Below the pieces are notes generated by a model. That model worked only from the letters and a program-made list of their open reading frames with translations, was not told the DNA's origin and ran no database searches. Of a DNA stretch of 64,000 nt, positions 43,173 to 54,621 are shown piece by piece. The stretch's first letter is position 1. The number at the start of each line of letters is the position of its first letter. This DNA comes from Tenodera sinensis (taxonomy: Eukaryota > Arthropoda > Insecta > Mantodea > Mantidae). Location: contig CM060963.1 of NCBI GenBank assembly GCA_030765045.1, positions 97,351,706 to 97,415,705 on the forward strand, written 5' to 3'. The position numbers and the translations under genes are program-made.

Positions 43173-44160
43173 AAAAAATCTGTTGTGTTGCACAAACATG
43201 ACTCTCTACCATTGGCGTCACGAAGGAGGAGGGGACTGGGGGGCGGCCCCTTTGGAAATTAATGAATTTAATATGCCGTCAATTACTATTAGACTATTCT
43301 TTTAATTTTGAAGGAAAAACAGTTTTTATCACAAGTTAATACGCTTATCCTCAACAAATGCTGTAACTCATGTTTTACAGTTATGGGCAACAGAATAATG
43401 AACAAATATTGTTTGCAAACTTCCAATATGCAGCCCTCCCCTGAAGAACTCTGCCGACGCCCATGTTCTCTACTTCTGTACTAGCTATCCTTACAAACTC
43501 CTATTGGTCTATCTTCTTCATGTTAGTCGAGATAAACATTTATAGAAATTATCTTATTGCTGGTTATCTTGTATATGCAAGGAAAATATGAGAATATAGT
43601 AGACTTTGAGCGATAGTCAAATATTTAAATATTTTAAAGCTTTAAAATTCCGCCCTCTTTGCAAGGCCAAGAAAAAAATGTGAATAATGACCTTGCATTT
43701 GAGAAAGGTTTAAGTATTGCAAAACTCAACAAATAAATAACAAGGGATATCTCCGAAATGTTTCACCAAAAATGCATTTGGACATAAGTGTTTTAGCGAG
43801 ATCTACATTTTTGTAAGGTAAGACATGGTCCATCTCTTACGGTTTACCACTTATGCAAAAGTCATGAAGAGTAAACAGGGCTACATGGGCTATAGCCCGA
43901 AAATTCAAAATATACCTGCATTTCATTTACCATAAAAATACGAGTATCTTAAACATATGGAACTTTAATCAAAATCATTAGAACCATTTTTGAGAAAATC
44001 AACATTTTCGGAAAATTTTCCAGGTTAAGGGTAGTTTAGGGTGAAGTAATTTTCTTCAAAATATTCACGTCGCATCCTTGAAGGATGTTAAACTATAGTG
44101 CCACCTTTGGTTTTTAACCTACTTTTCGTTTTTGAATTATTTGTTCCCAGACAGACACAT
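43173..44160 (-). mobile_element. Family A repeat, near full length, with MITE inside
   Basis: Minus-strand copy starting TCTGTTGTGTTGCACAAACA and running through all family blocks to CTTTTCGTTTTTGAATTATT and AGACAGACAC near 44155, where the head is cut off. The MITE at 43210-43465 interrupts it after 37 bp. Confidence 0.75.
43210..43465 (-). mobile_element. hAT-like MITE, copy 5 with 8-bp target duplication
   Basis: 256 bp from CATTGGCGTC to GACGCCCATG, perfect inverted ends over GGCGTC/GACGCC. It is flanked by CTCTCTAC (43202-43209) and TTCTCTAC (43466-43473); the uninterrupted family A consensus reads TTTCTCTAC at this point, so the duplication is real with one mutation. Confidence 0.8.
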
Positions 44161-44244
44161 TAACTAATTATTTTGTTGTTTAACGACGCTGTCAATTGCC
44201 AGGATCACATTTGCGTCGCCGGTGTTGCCAGAATTTCATCCCGC

Positions 44245-44344
44245 AGGTGGTGGTGGTAGTGGTGGTGGCGGCGGCGGCGGTGGTGGTGGTGGTAGTGGTG
44301 GTGGTGGCGGCGGCGGCGACGGTGGTGGTGGTGACGACGACGAC
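44245..44344. repeat. (GGT)n/(GGC)n/(GAC)n trinucleotide tract
   Basis: About 100 bp of mixed GGT and GGC triplets ending in GACGACGACGAC. Open frames through it (poly-Val/Ala or Thr/Ala) are not genes. It lies between two family A copies. Confidence 0.9.
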
Positions 44345-44374
44345 GCCTATTTGCAAAAAGCATAAGTGCTTCAA

Positions 44375-44817
44375 AAGAAAACCAGTATCAGGGAACATCT
44401 CGGAAATGGTTCACTCCATAAAAAAAGGAAGAAAGGAAAAGGAAAGACATTAGCATTGTTATTATAACAAGATCTACATTTTTTGTGTAGTAAGATGTCT
44501 TATCTCTAGGTTTACCAATTAGCCAAGTCATTCAGAATGAAGAGCACTTCAGAATCTATTCTAAGAAAATGCTTGAATATATCTTGAGGATATGGATTTC
44601 AATCAAAATCGTTAGGACCATTTTTGAGAAAATCGTAAGTTTCAAATACTTTTAGATGTAAAGGGGTTTTCGATGTTTGGGATGGGGAATTTTCTTGAAA
44701 ATTTATAATCACATCCTTGGAAGATGCTGATCTTAAATACCTACTAAGTCTGGCTTTTAACCAACTTCTCCTTTTTGGGTTACGCAATTCACAGAAACAC
44801 ACAGTGACACACACACA

Positions 44818-44857
<40 letters not shown>

Positions 44858-45018
44858 CACGCACATACAGACAAACACACAAATGCACGTACGCGCGCGC
44901 ACGCACACACAGACACCGGACGGACGGATCTTTTTCTAATTTGTTTACAGAAACCTCAAAACATATCTTTCTGGTGCAATCCTGACAACGAATTTTTGGT
45001 GTAATACTTCCTCTACCT
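44375..45018 (-). mobile_element. Family A repeat with (CA)n core
   Basis: Minus-strand copy: GGAACATCTCGGAAATGGTT, AACAAGATCTACATTTTTTG, CAACTTCTCCTTTTTGGGTT, then (CA)n at 44808-44910, then AAACCTCAAAACATATCTTT and TACTTCCTCTACCTACGTA. The microsatellite sits at the standard family position. Confidence 0.7.
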
Positions 45019-45021
45019 ACG

Positions 45022-45225
45022 TACCGAGCGGGGTGGCTCAAGTGGTAAGTCGTGCCCGGCATTCGGGAGGCCGCGAAATCAATCCACATGGATGAGTTTT
45101 TTTTCCGGAGATTTCCCCGTGTTGTCACACGAATGTTGGGAACAATTTCTATATCCTCCGAATTTCCTGTCCCTCCATGTCGTTAAATTAATCATTTCAT
45201 TTTACCCTTCATCCCGTTAAGTTTG
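45022..45225 (+). mobile_element. tRNA-derived SINE (second family)
   Basis: GAGCGGGGTGGCTCAAGTGG with TGGTAAGTC forms an A-box-like tRNA 5' half; GCCGCGAAATCAATCC is a degenerate B box. The body is unrelated to S1. A 16-nt stretch, GTAAGTCGTGCCCGGC, is the exact reverse complement of the start region of the solo LTR at 48627. Confidence 0.6.
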
Positions 45226-45720
45226 TTTAAAGGTTGGACGCTCGGCGAGCGTCGCGGCAGCAGCACGACAGAGGAAACAGGTTGCGCTCTAGAAATCTCA
45301 TCCCCAGGATTGGAGGAAGGTGAGCCTACTGGTATTTGGCCTCCCTCTAGCATGGTGCAAGCCCGAACGAGAACGAACCCAAGGAGTGGGAGAGGAACCG
45401 GACTGAGCAAGCCTTCGCCGGGGTGATTCTAGCTAGGAAAATGTAGGGATCCAGTCGCTTTATCCATCATCCTGGGGGGGGGGGGGTGCCCCAGGGACAT
45501 AGGCACAAAAGATCACCTTGCGGTCGAGGTGCTAAGTCCCCCTCCGCAAGTTGTCATAGAGCCGTAGTCATACGTAGCAAAGAAAGTAATAAGCTTTGCG
45601 TGAGTAATTTACAGACTAGCTGTAGAAACAAATGCCAATGAATAGAGAAATTCATAAGATTGTTACATATTACATTTTTATAAAATATATTATATTGCTG
45701 TTAATATATGCAATAGGTTC
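45226..45720. other. GC-richer unassigned stretch
   Basis: More GC-rich than its surroundings, with CTCGGCGAGC palindrome near 45242 and a G12-14 run near 45475. No protein or repeat family recognised. Confidence 0.4.
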
Positions 45721-45949
<229 letters not shown>

Positions 45950-46194
45950 GGAGAGGATCGTTAAATCTATAGATCTATAGGACAACTTCCGGTTCTCGGA
46001 TTTTGCATTTCCAAAAAGCTTTAAACCCTAGTTTAAATTCACATTTTATTAGTCTTAGATTCTTACAGAATTTTGACTTCGTCAGTACAGATTAAATACA
46101 TATAAGTATAATGGGATGCAACAAATCAATGCTCTAATACTATAAAAACACCAACTGAAAAAAATTCCTTGTATTCAAATGTCTGTACAATCTT

Positions 46195-46320
46195 AATGAA
46201 TTGTCACTTTGAGAGGTAGAACTGGAACTTAAAACTTCAATGCCACAGCTGGGATTTGAACCACAGACCCTCCACTTACCAGGCGGGTGCTCTAACCATT
46301 AAGCTACTGTGACAACCTTC
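46195..46320 (-). mobile_element. tRNA-derived SINE (family S1), minus
   Basis: GAGAGGTAGAACTGGAACTT, CTTCAATGCCACAGCTGG, B box complement GGATTTGAACC (about 46252-46262) and AACCATTAAGCTACTGTGAC (A box complement). Confidence 0.7.
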
Positions 46321-46329
46321 CAGAATGAT

Positions 46330-47090
46330 ATTGAATTCTCAAATGTATTCGTATTCGTACTTTTCCATTATCAATGTGTGACCAGCCCAGTGAAGGCTTC
46401 TTAATTTAACCATCTTCGTTATATGCGGATATGTTATGTATTTCCTTGTTAAAGCTAAGTCTCTACAATCCATTTCCATTCAATGAGCCTAAAATTCTTC
46501 TCAAAATCTTTATTTCAAAAGCACTTAGCACATTCTTTAGTTTCTTTGTCATTACTCATACTTCACAACCATACATCAAAATTGCTCTTATTATTGTTTT
46601 TATACAGCCGTATTTTTATTTGCATGTGTATGTCTTTGGCTTTAATTGCCTTTGACTGTCTATTTTTTATCTCATATATTCTATTATTATCATTACTAAT
46701 TATTGTATGTAAATTGTTGCACTATATATACATTTATTAGTTCTATCTGCTTTCTGTTATTATTCAAGTTGCTCTTACATGAGTTAGTTTTCTCCATTTT
46801 CATCCGTAGACCAATTTTCTGCGACTTTTCCACTAGTTCTTGGAAGGTTTGAATTAAATCTCGTTTTGTTCTTGTCAATATATGTAATCAGCATAGGCAT
46901 TGAACTGATTTGTGTATTAGGGTTCCATCCGTATTTAACTTTGACTTTCTTATTACATTTTCTAAGGCAATACTAAAGAATAATGGGGCCAGCTTATCCC
47001 TTTGTTTTTTCATCAAACTGTCTCTGCATTTTGCTAATTTGACAGAATGTTTTGCAATCGGGGTCTGTATTTATGCCTCACTAAGCGCAT
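46330..47090 (-). pseudogene. Non-LTR reverse transcriptase relic 1
   Basis: Minus-strand translation in several frames: DKLAPLFFSIALENVIRKSK, then QFNAYADYI in place of the YADD catalytic box, TRTKRDLIQTFQELVEKSQK and IGLRMKMEKTNS, and later MYGCE..., LSAFEIKILRRILGSLNGNG and SLHWAGH. The order palm, YADD, thumb and C-terminal tail is preserved, but stops and frameshifts abound and the second catalytic Asp is lost. Confidence 0.7.
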
Positions 47091-47466
47091 CGTATCTCTT
47101 CTAGAAGGTTCTACGAAGTTCTATTTATTTTCAAAGGTTTCTAGGTTTTATCGAGGCCTATTTGTTCTATTTGTCTAAAATAGGGTTCAAATAACATCGG
47201 GCTGACACCAATAACTTAAGCGACCCCGATAACTGTAGATTCGATACTAATGTTAGTCATTCTGTGTATTTTATTTTTCACCCCTTCTCACCCTGACCAT
47301 GAGCTGTGCTTAATTGGCATCGGGATATAACACTGCAGAGTTCACTAAAGACTAGTATTTAATAATTAGCTAAAGGGAAAATTTAGAATTGAATACCACA
47401 TGCAAGAGTAAAACATGCATTTTTGCACTAATATTTTCAAATATCCAGTTTCCTTCGTAATATGCA
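47091..47466. other. No gene recognised
   Basis: AT-rich sequence without recognisable features. Confidence 0.45.
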
Positions 47467-48060
47467 TAAGTATAGCAAAACTCACACAAATAACAAGGAA
47501 TATCTCCGAAATGGTTCACTCCACAAGAACAAAAAATTCATTTGGATATAACATGTGTTTTAACAAGATCTACATTTTTGTACAGTAAGATTTGGTCTAT
47601 TTCTTACGGCTTACCAGTTATACAAAAGTCATCATGGGCTATAGCCAGAAAATTCAAAATATGCCTATATTTCATTTGCCATAAAAATATCTTACACATA
47701 TGCCATTTCAATCAAAATTGTTAGAGCCATTTTTGAGAAAATCAAAATTTTCGAAAAATATTCCATGTAATGGCTAGTTTAGGGTGGAGGAATTTTCTGC
47801 AACATCTTCGTGTTGCATCCTTGAAAGATATTAAACTTGAATTCCAACTTCGGTTTTAAACCAACTTTTCTTTTTTGAGTTAAACTGTTCACAGAGACAG
47901 GCAGGTAGACAGACAGACAGACAGACAGACGCACACACACAAGATGTTTTTTCTAAAAATGCTTTTTTAATTCAAGGGTCTCAAAACACATATTTCCGAT
48001 GAAATCTCCACATCATAATTTTGGGTGGAATACAATACTTCCCCTGCTTACTAAAGTAAA
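47467..48060 (-). mobile_element. Family A repeat, head two-thirds
   Basis: From AACAAGGAATATCTCCGAAA through TTTTTGAGTTAAACTGTTCA, a GACA tetranucleotide run (about 47905-47930) in the microsatellite position, to ACAATACTTCCCCTGCTTAC. The tail segment is absent. Confidence 0.7.
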
Positions 48061-48626
48061 AAGGAAGGTGTATATTGTATATAAATCCGTGCTCTATCAT
48101 AACTTACCTGACCAGTAGGAGGAGCACCTTCATGGAAATTGGACAGAGCAACAATCTAAACGTGTGACTTTCCTTAAAGCCAGAGTAGGTGCTAAAATGT
48201 AAAATTATACTCCTTACGCAGCCACTCTTGAGGACCTGCACTGATTCTGCACTCGAAACACTGTACGGTGAACCCCAAGGGGTTAAACCCGACTTTAAGG
48301 GGCATAAAATAATTTAGGAAAGGAAGTTGCCCAATAATAATAAATAATATAGGATATATCCTGGTGTTTACCAATGATGAGGGGTGAGGAAGATCTACAG
48401 AAAAGGCCACCAGTGCTCGTCTTCTCGCCAGAAATGAAATTGGGGGCCTGGAATACAGCGAATTTTATTTGCATTGCAATGCGAAATTGTTGTCACCTTG
48501 AAATTATTTGTTCTTTATATTATTTTTGGGCGAGCTTTATTTTGTGGTTCAAAGCAACCGGAGGAAGCTTTCCTATGTTTCAATTCATGTTTAAAATTTA
48601 ATACCTTAAATATGTGATGTTCGTAT
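48061..48626. other. No gene recognised
   Basis: Contains only short open frames and no family or RNA signal. Confidence 0.45.
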
Positions 48627-48848
48627 TGTGACGCCGGGCACGACTTACAGCAAAGAACGGTCGGGGCTAAGCTACTTCACACACAAACAAAGGCGCTCAA
48701 GGTCAGGCTGCCTCGTGCGACTGTTTATGTATGTGACTAACAACAATGAGCACGGCGCATAACAATGGATTGCTGGAACCTTCGAGGGGCATCCGGTGGC
48801 CGCCATGTTTGTGGAAGTCGAGAAAGGTCTATGTTACGTCATCCTAGA

Positions 48849-48858
48849 TATATAAGGA
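48849..48858 (+). promoter_or_regulatory. TATA box of the solo LTR
   Basis: TATATAAGG in a GC-containing context, followed about 50 nt later by GAGTCGGTCAGTGTG, an arrangement typical of an LTR promoter with a downstream start site. It gives the LTR orientation as plus. Confidence 0.55.
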
Positions 48859-49059
48859 GGCGAGGAAACAACAGAGGAGAGAGTTACATACATGAGTCGG
48901 TCAGTGTGTTAGTGAGTGCGCGACAGCTGTGTGTGTAGTTACTGTCGTGAAACGTACTTCGCATCGAAGTGAAGAAGTTTTAAGGAGCATCGAGTGATTG
49001 TATCGTCGGAACTAGAGTATGAGACACAGAAAGTGAAGATAGTGAAGAGAGTCAAAGCT

Positions 49060-49450
49060 TTTATTTATTTTTTTTTTTTTTCTTTACCTGATTATCCTCC
49101 CCTTACGTAGGACTTACACCCCCTAGGACTTACAAGCCAGTGCCTGGGGTCAGCCGCCTATCATGGAGCATAGAAACCAATGGATCGGACAGAGTGAAGA
49201 CCTGGAAGCAGGTGGTCAGCCAAGCACCAGGTATGATAGTGAGAAAGAGGATGATATGAAATGCAGGTGAAATCCATGATTGGAAAGGTGATAGTGGAAA
49301 GAGTGGCGGGGTAAATCTGAGAATTCGGAGAAAATCCGCTCTGACGCCGCTTCGTCCACTACGAATACCACATACGGGTCCCTGGGATCGAACCCGGGCC
49401 GCCTATGTGGTAGGCGAACGCTCTAACCGCTCGGCTCCGGCGTCGCCTGG
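49060..49450 (-). mobile_element. tRNA-derived SINE (third family) with target duplication
   Basis: On the minus strand it starts at 49450 with a tRNA-like unit (GGAGCCGAGCGGTTAGAGCG as A box region, GGGTTCGATCCCAGG with the B box near 49390). It has a 300-bp body and ends in an A-rich tail at 49060-49082 (T run on the + strand). A 9-bp duplication GTCAAAGCT flanks it (49051-49059 and 49451-49459). Inserted into the solo LTR. Confidence 0.88.
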
Positions 49451-49611
49451 GTCAAAGCTACGAGAAGAAAACATGTGAATTGTAATATCGCGAAAGACTG
49501 TAGACGTGTTAACGTTAGTAGAAGAGAACTGTGTTTTTGTGTAAAAGCTTAGAAGAAAAGTAAAGTGACAGAGAAGTAACTGGGCTGGATTTTGTAGTTT
49601 TGTCACAGTAT

Positions 49612-49868
49612 GTTCTAAACAATTTTTACATAAAAGCATTTTTGTGTTCAATTTTATTTAAAAATCAGAAACCTGAAGGCGCATACAAATGCAAATAAAA
49701 TGACACATATTAGCTTGTTATTTAGTTCGTATATTCACGAGCTTAAGCTTTTCATGTGGACTTTAAAATTATAGACACGTGTAATAACCGATGTTTCTGA
49801 TTATTTTCAATTTTGGACTCATAATTGACACTAAAGTGCGCAGTGGGTTATAGAAGCATCCCATCGCC

Positions 49869-49936
<68 letters not shown>

Positions 49937-50879
49937 GACAAGAATGGCCAAAACATTTTTATGAAATGTGGTACAACATAGTTTAGGGCCTATTTAGAAA
50001 TAATTGCTACATTCACATGCCTTTCTCTACCCACTATCACTTAATTTTATCAATTTCTGCCAGCTATTCCTACAAAAGCTTATTTTTCTATCTAATCTAT
50101 GTTAATCTACATAGTCCTTTTCAGAAAAAAAAAATCGTTAAATATATCGTTGGGAATACAGGAAATGGAAGCGATAGTCAGAAGTTTAAAAGGGGGCCGC
50201 TATATGCTGGCCTTGACATTCCTTGTCCTTTCCACGCCACCGCGAGGAACAACTGAATAAACAGTAAAATTACAAAGTATTGACACATCCAAAGCAATGA
50301 TTACAAATATTTCGGAAATGACTGATGCCACAAAAGAGTGGCTTGAAGTAAATTGGGTGTTTACTTTTTGCAGGGGCATGAATTCACAAAAATGCTTCAC
50401 TATAAGTTTTAAGCTTTATTGAAAAAAATGGTATACGAGTAGCGGATCTCAAGAGTATTCGTACAACTGCACTTTTTTATAGTTGTTAAAATAAAAGTAA
50501 TTATTTCAAACTCCAAATTCGTTAAGTCGTTCATATGTGTTTTCAGGCATACCGGCACCTGTGAACCTGAACAAAGCCACGCCGCTGATGTCAAATTGCA
50601 CGGATCCTCAAATAACAAGAGCTTTCTATCTGTATAACTTAATAATAGTTAGTGTTTAATAAAATATATATGTTAAATTCATATCCATTAGTGAATTTCT
50701 TATTTTATTTTTCCAAAATACCCTTTTATAAAACCATCCCAATTTTTCGGCTATAATTCAGTTTAAAAAGGGATCTTATTTTCGATTAAATACTGTAGTT
50801 TTATAAAAAAATGTCTTAAATAGGTAGGCTTACGGCGTTACAGCTATTCTTGAGAACGTTAAACACTTAGAAAATATTT
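49612..50879. other. No gene recognised; (CA)n at 49871-49934
   Basis: A (CA)32 microsatellite at 49871-49934 and AT-rich DNA. The stretch ATTCACATGCCTTTCTCTAC near 50010 resembles the family A tail/minisatellite motif. Confidence 0.5.
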
Positions 50880-51234
50880 CCATGTAAGAAGTAGTAAGTA
50901 TTATATTCCACCCTAAAGTTCGATGTGGAGATTTCACCAAAAATATAGGTTTTGAGGCCCCGGAATAACAAAAAAAGCATTTTCAGTAAAAGGTCCGCGC
51001 GCGCGCGCACGCGCGTGTGTCTTTGAACAGCATGACTCAAAAAGGAAGAATCAGTTAAAAACCAAAGTTGGTATTTAAGTTTAATATACTGCAAGGATGT
51101 CTGTCACAGGAGGATTTTGAAGAAACTTCCTCCATCCTAAACTACCCTTTACATGCAACATTTTTCGAAAATGGCTCTAACGGTTTTGATTAAAATGCCA
51201 TCTGTTTTAGATATTTTACGGCAATATATATATA

Positions 51235-51295
<61 letters not shown>

Positions 51296-51765
51296 TTTAA
51301 ATTTTCTGGCAATAGCCTATGCAGTCCTGTTCACTCTGGTTGGCTTTTCTATAACTGGTAAACCGTAAGAGAAAGATCAAATCTTACTATGCAAAAATGT
51401 AGAGTTGCTAAAACACACAATTATATCCAAATACATTTTAGGGTGAACCATTTCGGAGATATTCCTTATTGTTTGTGTTAGTTTTACAATACTTATAATT
51501 TCCACAAATGGAAGATCGTTATTAATTTTTGTATATCTTAGCCGTACAAAGAGAACGAAATTTCAGAGCTTTAAAAGATTTGGCTATCGCTCAAAACCTA
51601 CTGTATTTCCACATTCCCCTTGTACCTACAAGAAAATGAGCAATAAGATAATTTCTGCAAATGTTTATCTTGACTAACATTAAGAGGATAAAGGAATAAG
51701 AGATTTAAGAATAGTTAGCACAAGAGTAGAGAATGTCATGTGAGTGCAACGCATCAGATTTTTAA
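50880..51765 (+). mobile_element. Family A repeat, near full length, with (GT)n
   Basis: Starts at the AGTAAGTATTATATTCCACC head and ends GTCATGTGAGTGCAACGCAT with CAGATTTTT. The standard microsatellite position holds alternating GC (CCGCGCGCGCGCGC near 50995), and a second tract, (GT)29 at 51237-51294, has grown in the GTATATCTTG block. Confidence 0.8.
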
Positions 51766-51899
51766 ACTAATCATGGATGAAAATGTATACATATTATAAT
51801 GCAGCATTTCCAGAAACGTCATGCTAATTTTTAAATTTTTAAATCTTTTTCTACCAAATGTACAGAAATGCACTATTCTTAGGGAATATGTTCCTCTTT

Positions 51900-52015
51900 T
51901 AAAGGGTGGAATCAGGTCTGAAAAATTCAATGCCATAGCCGGGATTTGAACCACGGATCTAACGTGGCTGCTCTAACCACTAATCTACCATGGCCAACTT
52001 GCCAGTAAGACATTA
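51900..52015 (-). mobile_element. tRNA-derived SINE (family S1), minus
   Basis: GGAATCAGGTCTGAAAAATT, B box complement GGATTTGAACC near 51942 and ACCACTAATCTACCATGGCC. Same order as 35.4 and 46.2 kb. Confidence 0.7.
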
Positions 52016-52830
52016 AATAAATAATACTGTTCCTCTTTTATTTCAGATTCAGATTTGTCTATTAATAAAATTTTTGCCTGGTGCCGGTACATAGGCTTTG
52101 GTTTATAGGCTATCATTTTCACTATCCACCTTTTTTTTTTGTTTATATAAAACCCATGCAGTGACCACCTATGGGTCACCGATAATAGTTTTATTAGTTT
52201 TTTCTGTATCGCATCCCTCCCCTTTTGTATTAATACTCGTGCATTCTCTATTCGTAATAGCTATCGCAAAACTTCGAACTTCTTTGTTTTCTCACTTATT
52301 TCTACTTTGTCTTTCTTTTAAGCTATTCGAAATCCACCCATGATAAATTCCATTACTGGTTCACTATTCCCTCAAAATAACAGTTCTCTAGCAAGAAATA
52401 TGCGTCAAGTTTCTTATCTGCCGCGCAAGTCTCTACCCACGCTGGCAAATCGGTGGTTCATGAAGCTTATAATAGCTAGTCGATAATCTTTATCTCGCTA
52501 CCTCTCCGCACAAAGGTTTTTGTTCTTATCAAATGCTACAAACTTTAAGAAAAATAGTTGTTTTGTCAATGTCTCAACTTGCCGCCCAACGCAGGGAGAA
52601 AACCCGGTCGTCGTGAGGGGAGCTTAATGAACTATCCACACACCTGCCACAGTTAATATCTTATTCCCAATATTTCATAACTAGAGTTTTAAAAGTAACG
52701 TATAATACCAAAAAAGCATTGATACAGTGTACTGACCATGCTATATACATGCAACCTTTGCTACCGCAACGATCGCCGTTGTGCATAAGCACTAGGCGAT
52801 TTGTCTTTGTCTTTGTCTTTATGAATAATC
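52016..52830. other. No gene recognised
   Basis: Mixed-composition DNA; a short CTTTGT repeat at about 52802-52820 precedes the ORF at 52831. Confidence 0.4.
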
Positions 52831-52983
52831 ATGGCTAACTTAGCTGAATTTAAAACTAGTGATGAAGATTTTTCTGAGGCACTTCGTGAGTTTGCTCATT
52901 CTTTGTCGGTATCTAAACTTCGCCTTCAATCACAGTCGGCCTACCCTTGGACCAAAGCACACAAAAACCACTTTCTCCGGTAA
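52831..52983 (+). CDS. Small unassigned ORF (50 residues), possibly frameshifted
   Basis: ATG to TAA, beginning MANLAEFKTSDEDFSEALRE then FAHSLSVSKLRLQSQS, an acidic to basic helical composition that looks coding. Near 52943 another frame takes over with LGPKHTKTTFSGNNQKLISE and QWDLQYKNFHADAQLRIKGC, running to 53092. The two could be one gene with a 1-nt shift. Not recognised; a decayed gene or TE ORF is as likely as a host gene. Confidence 0.3.
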   Translation: MANLAEFKTSDEDFSEALREFAHSLSVSKLRLQSQSAYPWTKAHKNHFLR

Positions 52984-53204
52984 CAACCAAAAGCTAATTT
53001 CGGAACAATGGGATCTCCAGTACAAGAATTTCCATGCAGATGCTCAGTTGAGAATTAAAGGCTGCAATTGTCATCTGATTAATCTGAGGTAGATTAAACT
53101 TGGGAGTTCTTGAATAAACATCGACGGTGACCTCCGGTTGATGGACTTTCTTGTCTATTTTTAAGAGAAACGTCATAATTCTGTTATAAAACATTCTGGT
53201 TTTG

Positions 53205-53340
53205 TTATTTATGCCAACAAACTTACTTTTGGTGTTTTTAAACACACAAGCCGTTAAGGTTTCGTTTCTACCTCTCAAACATTGCCCACACACCGCTTGT
53301 GTGTTTAAAACACCAACAGTAAGTTTGTTGGCATAAATAA
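53205..53340. repeat. Foldback (palindromic) element
   Basis: Left arm TTATTTATGCCAACAAACTT then TGGTGTTTTTAAACACACAA; the right arm (53294-53340) is its complement, ending GTTTGTTGGCATAAATAA. Arms of about 47 nt around a 40-nt spacer. The same arms occur, further apart, at 35266-35693. Confidence 0.8.
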
Positions 53341-53389
53341 ATAATAATTACCACCTGAAGGTTATTTAATCTCAGAATATAAAGTATTT

Positions 53390-53610
53390 GCAATAGTAAG
53401 TCACCATTGGGGTAATTGTCTCTGATGTGAGACTGCCTTTGCGATTTACCGGGAGAAATACGAACTGGTTTGAGAATTCGGTGTTATTCTGGCAGATTGT
53501 CACACCAGCTTGATGGCTGGAGCGCCCACCTGGTAAGCGGAGGGTCTGTGGTTCGGGTCCCAGCTGTGGCATGGAATTTTTAGTTTCCGCTTCTACCTCT
53601 CAATTCTGTT
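53390..53610 (+). mobile_element. tRNA-derived SINE (family S1)
   Basis: Leader AAGTCACCATTGGGGTAATT, tRNA-like part with TTGATGGCTGGAGCGCC (mutated A box) and GGTTCGGGTCCCAG (B box near 53552), then GTGGCATGGAATTTTTAGTT. Confidence 0.65.
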
Positions 53611-53675
53611 TTGCTTTCTTGTTTGCCTGAAATCTATTTTGAAAAAGTATTTAATGTTATTTTCTCGTATTGCTT

Positions 53676-54070
53676 ACACCCAAAAATTCGATATCGAGAT
53701 TTCACCGGGCTCCGCTGAGTTAAAAAAAAACTAGTTTAGAAAAAGGCCAGTATGCGTTTGTGCCGTTGTGTCCGTGCATCCATGTATCCGTAAAAACTAA
53801 AAATCGGTTAAATATCAAACTTGGTGTTTAAGTTCAGCGACTCTCGGTGCGAAACGATTTTAAAGAAAATCCCTCCACTCCAGACTAACCTTTCTGTTGA
53901 ATATTTTTCAAAACTTTTAGGGAATGTTTTCAGAAGCCCTCTGTAGTCTGAGTGACTTTTGCATATCTATCAAATATAAATCTTGTTAAAACGCACAATT
54001 TGCGTCTCACGTTATATTTTGTGGAGTGAACCATTTCGGAGATATTCCTTGTTACTTAACTCGACAGGGC
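53676..54070 (+). mobile_element. Family A repeat, internally deleted
   Basis: CACCCAAAAATTCGATATCG, AACTAAAAATCGGTTAAATA, GTTTAAGTTCAGCGACTC, then directly late blocks GAGTGACTTTTGCATATC and GAGATATTCCTTGTTACTTA. Confidence 0.6.
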
Positions 54071-54410
54071 GAAAATATTCTACTACAGTGAAATCTAATT
54101 TTGCGTTGGAGGACCACTCGATATTGGCAACTTCATTATCAATGCAGTATTTATCAAACTCAAGCATTACGATGCTCGCAATCTGCGTGGTTTGAAGTGT
54201 CCTTCGTGCTTCAGCCTGTGCTTCTGCTTATCTCAGGCTTTCTCAGCTTTTACGATTCTTATGAGCTACGCAGTAATCTATGCAGTTTGCGGAACTTCCA
54301 TACTAACTCGTGTAGCTAGTTATCCACTGCAAAAGGTCTATTGATCATATATGTTTGACCTGTTTGCCGGTAGACATAAATCTCTGTTCAGCAGCTTTCT
54401 TGCAACATAG

Positions 54411-54414
<4 letters not shown>

Positions 54415-54478
<64 letters not shown>
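54415..54478. repeat. Poly(A) run of about 64 nt
   Basis: An uninterrupted A tract on the + strand, after CAACATAGAGC. It may be the tail of a retroposed copy, but no recognisable body precedes it. Confidence 0.9.
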
Positions 54479-54480
<2 letters not shown>

Positions 54481-54621
54481 ATTTTTGTGTTCATCATATA
54501 GAAAATATTCTTAAACAATTCCGAATTGTTTGATAAGAAATGCGAGCAAGCAATAGATAAGAATATAGCTAGAAGAGATGCTAACAATTTTTGTGAGAGA
54601 ATAAAAATAATTTAGAAAAAA

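Larger units (their letters stand above)
48627..49607 (+). mobile_element. Solo LTR of a Ty3/gypsy-like element
   Basis: Begins TGTGACGCCGGG and ends TTTGTCACA: the ends are a perfect 6-bp inverted repeat TGTGAC/GTCACA with TG...CA termini. It is flanked by a 4-bp duplication GTAT (48623-48626 and 49608-49611). It holds a TATA box, TATATAAGGAGG, near 48849. A SINE (49060-49450) was inserted later. No internal retrotransposon sequence remains on either side, as after LTR-LTR recombination. The LTR itself is about 580 bp once the SINE and one copy of its target duplication are removed. Confidence 0.8.

Noticed and set aside
44192..44453. Open frames through the GGT/GGC tract
   Set aside because: Low-complexity Val/Ala or Thr/Ala runs only.
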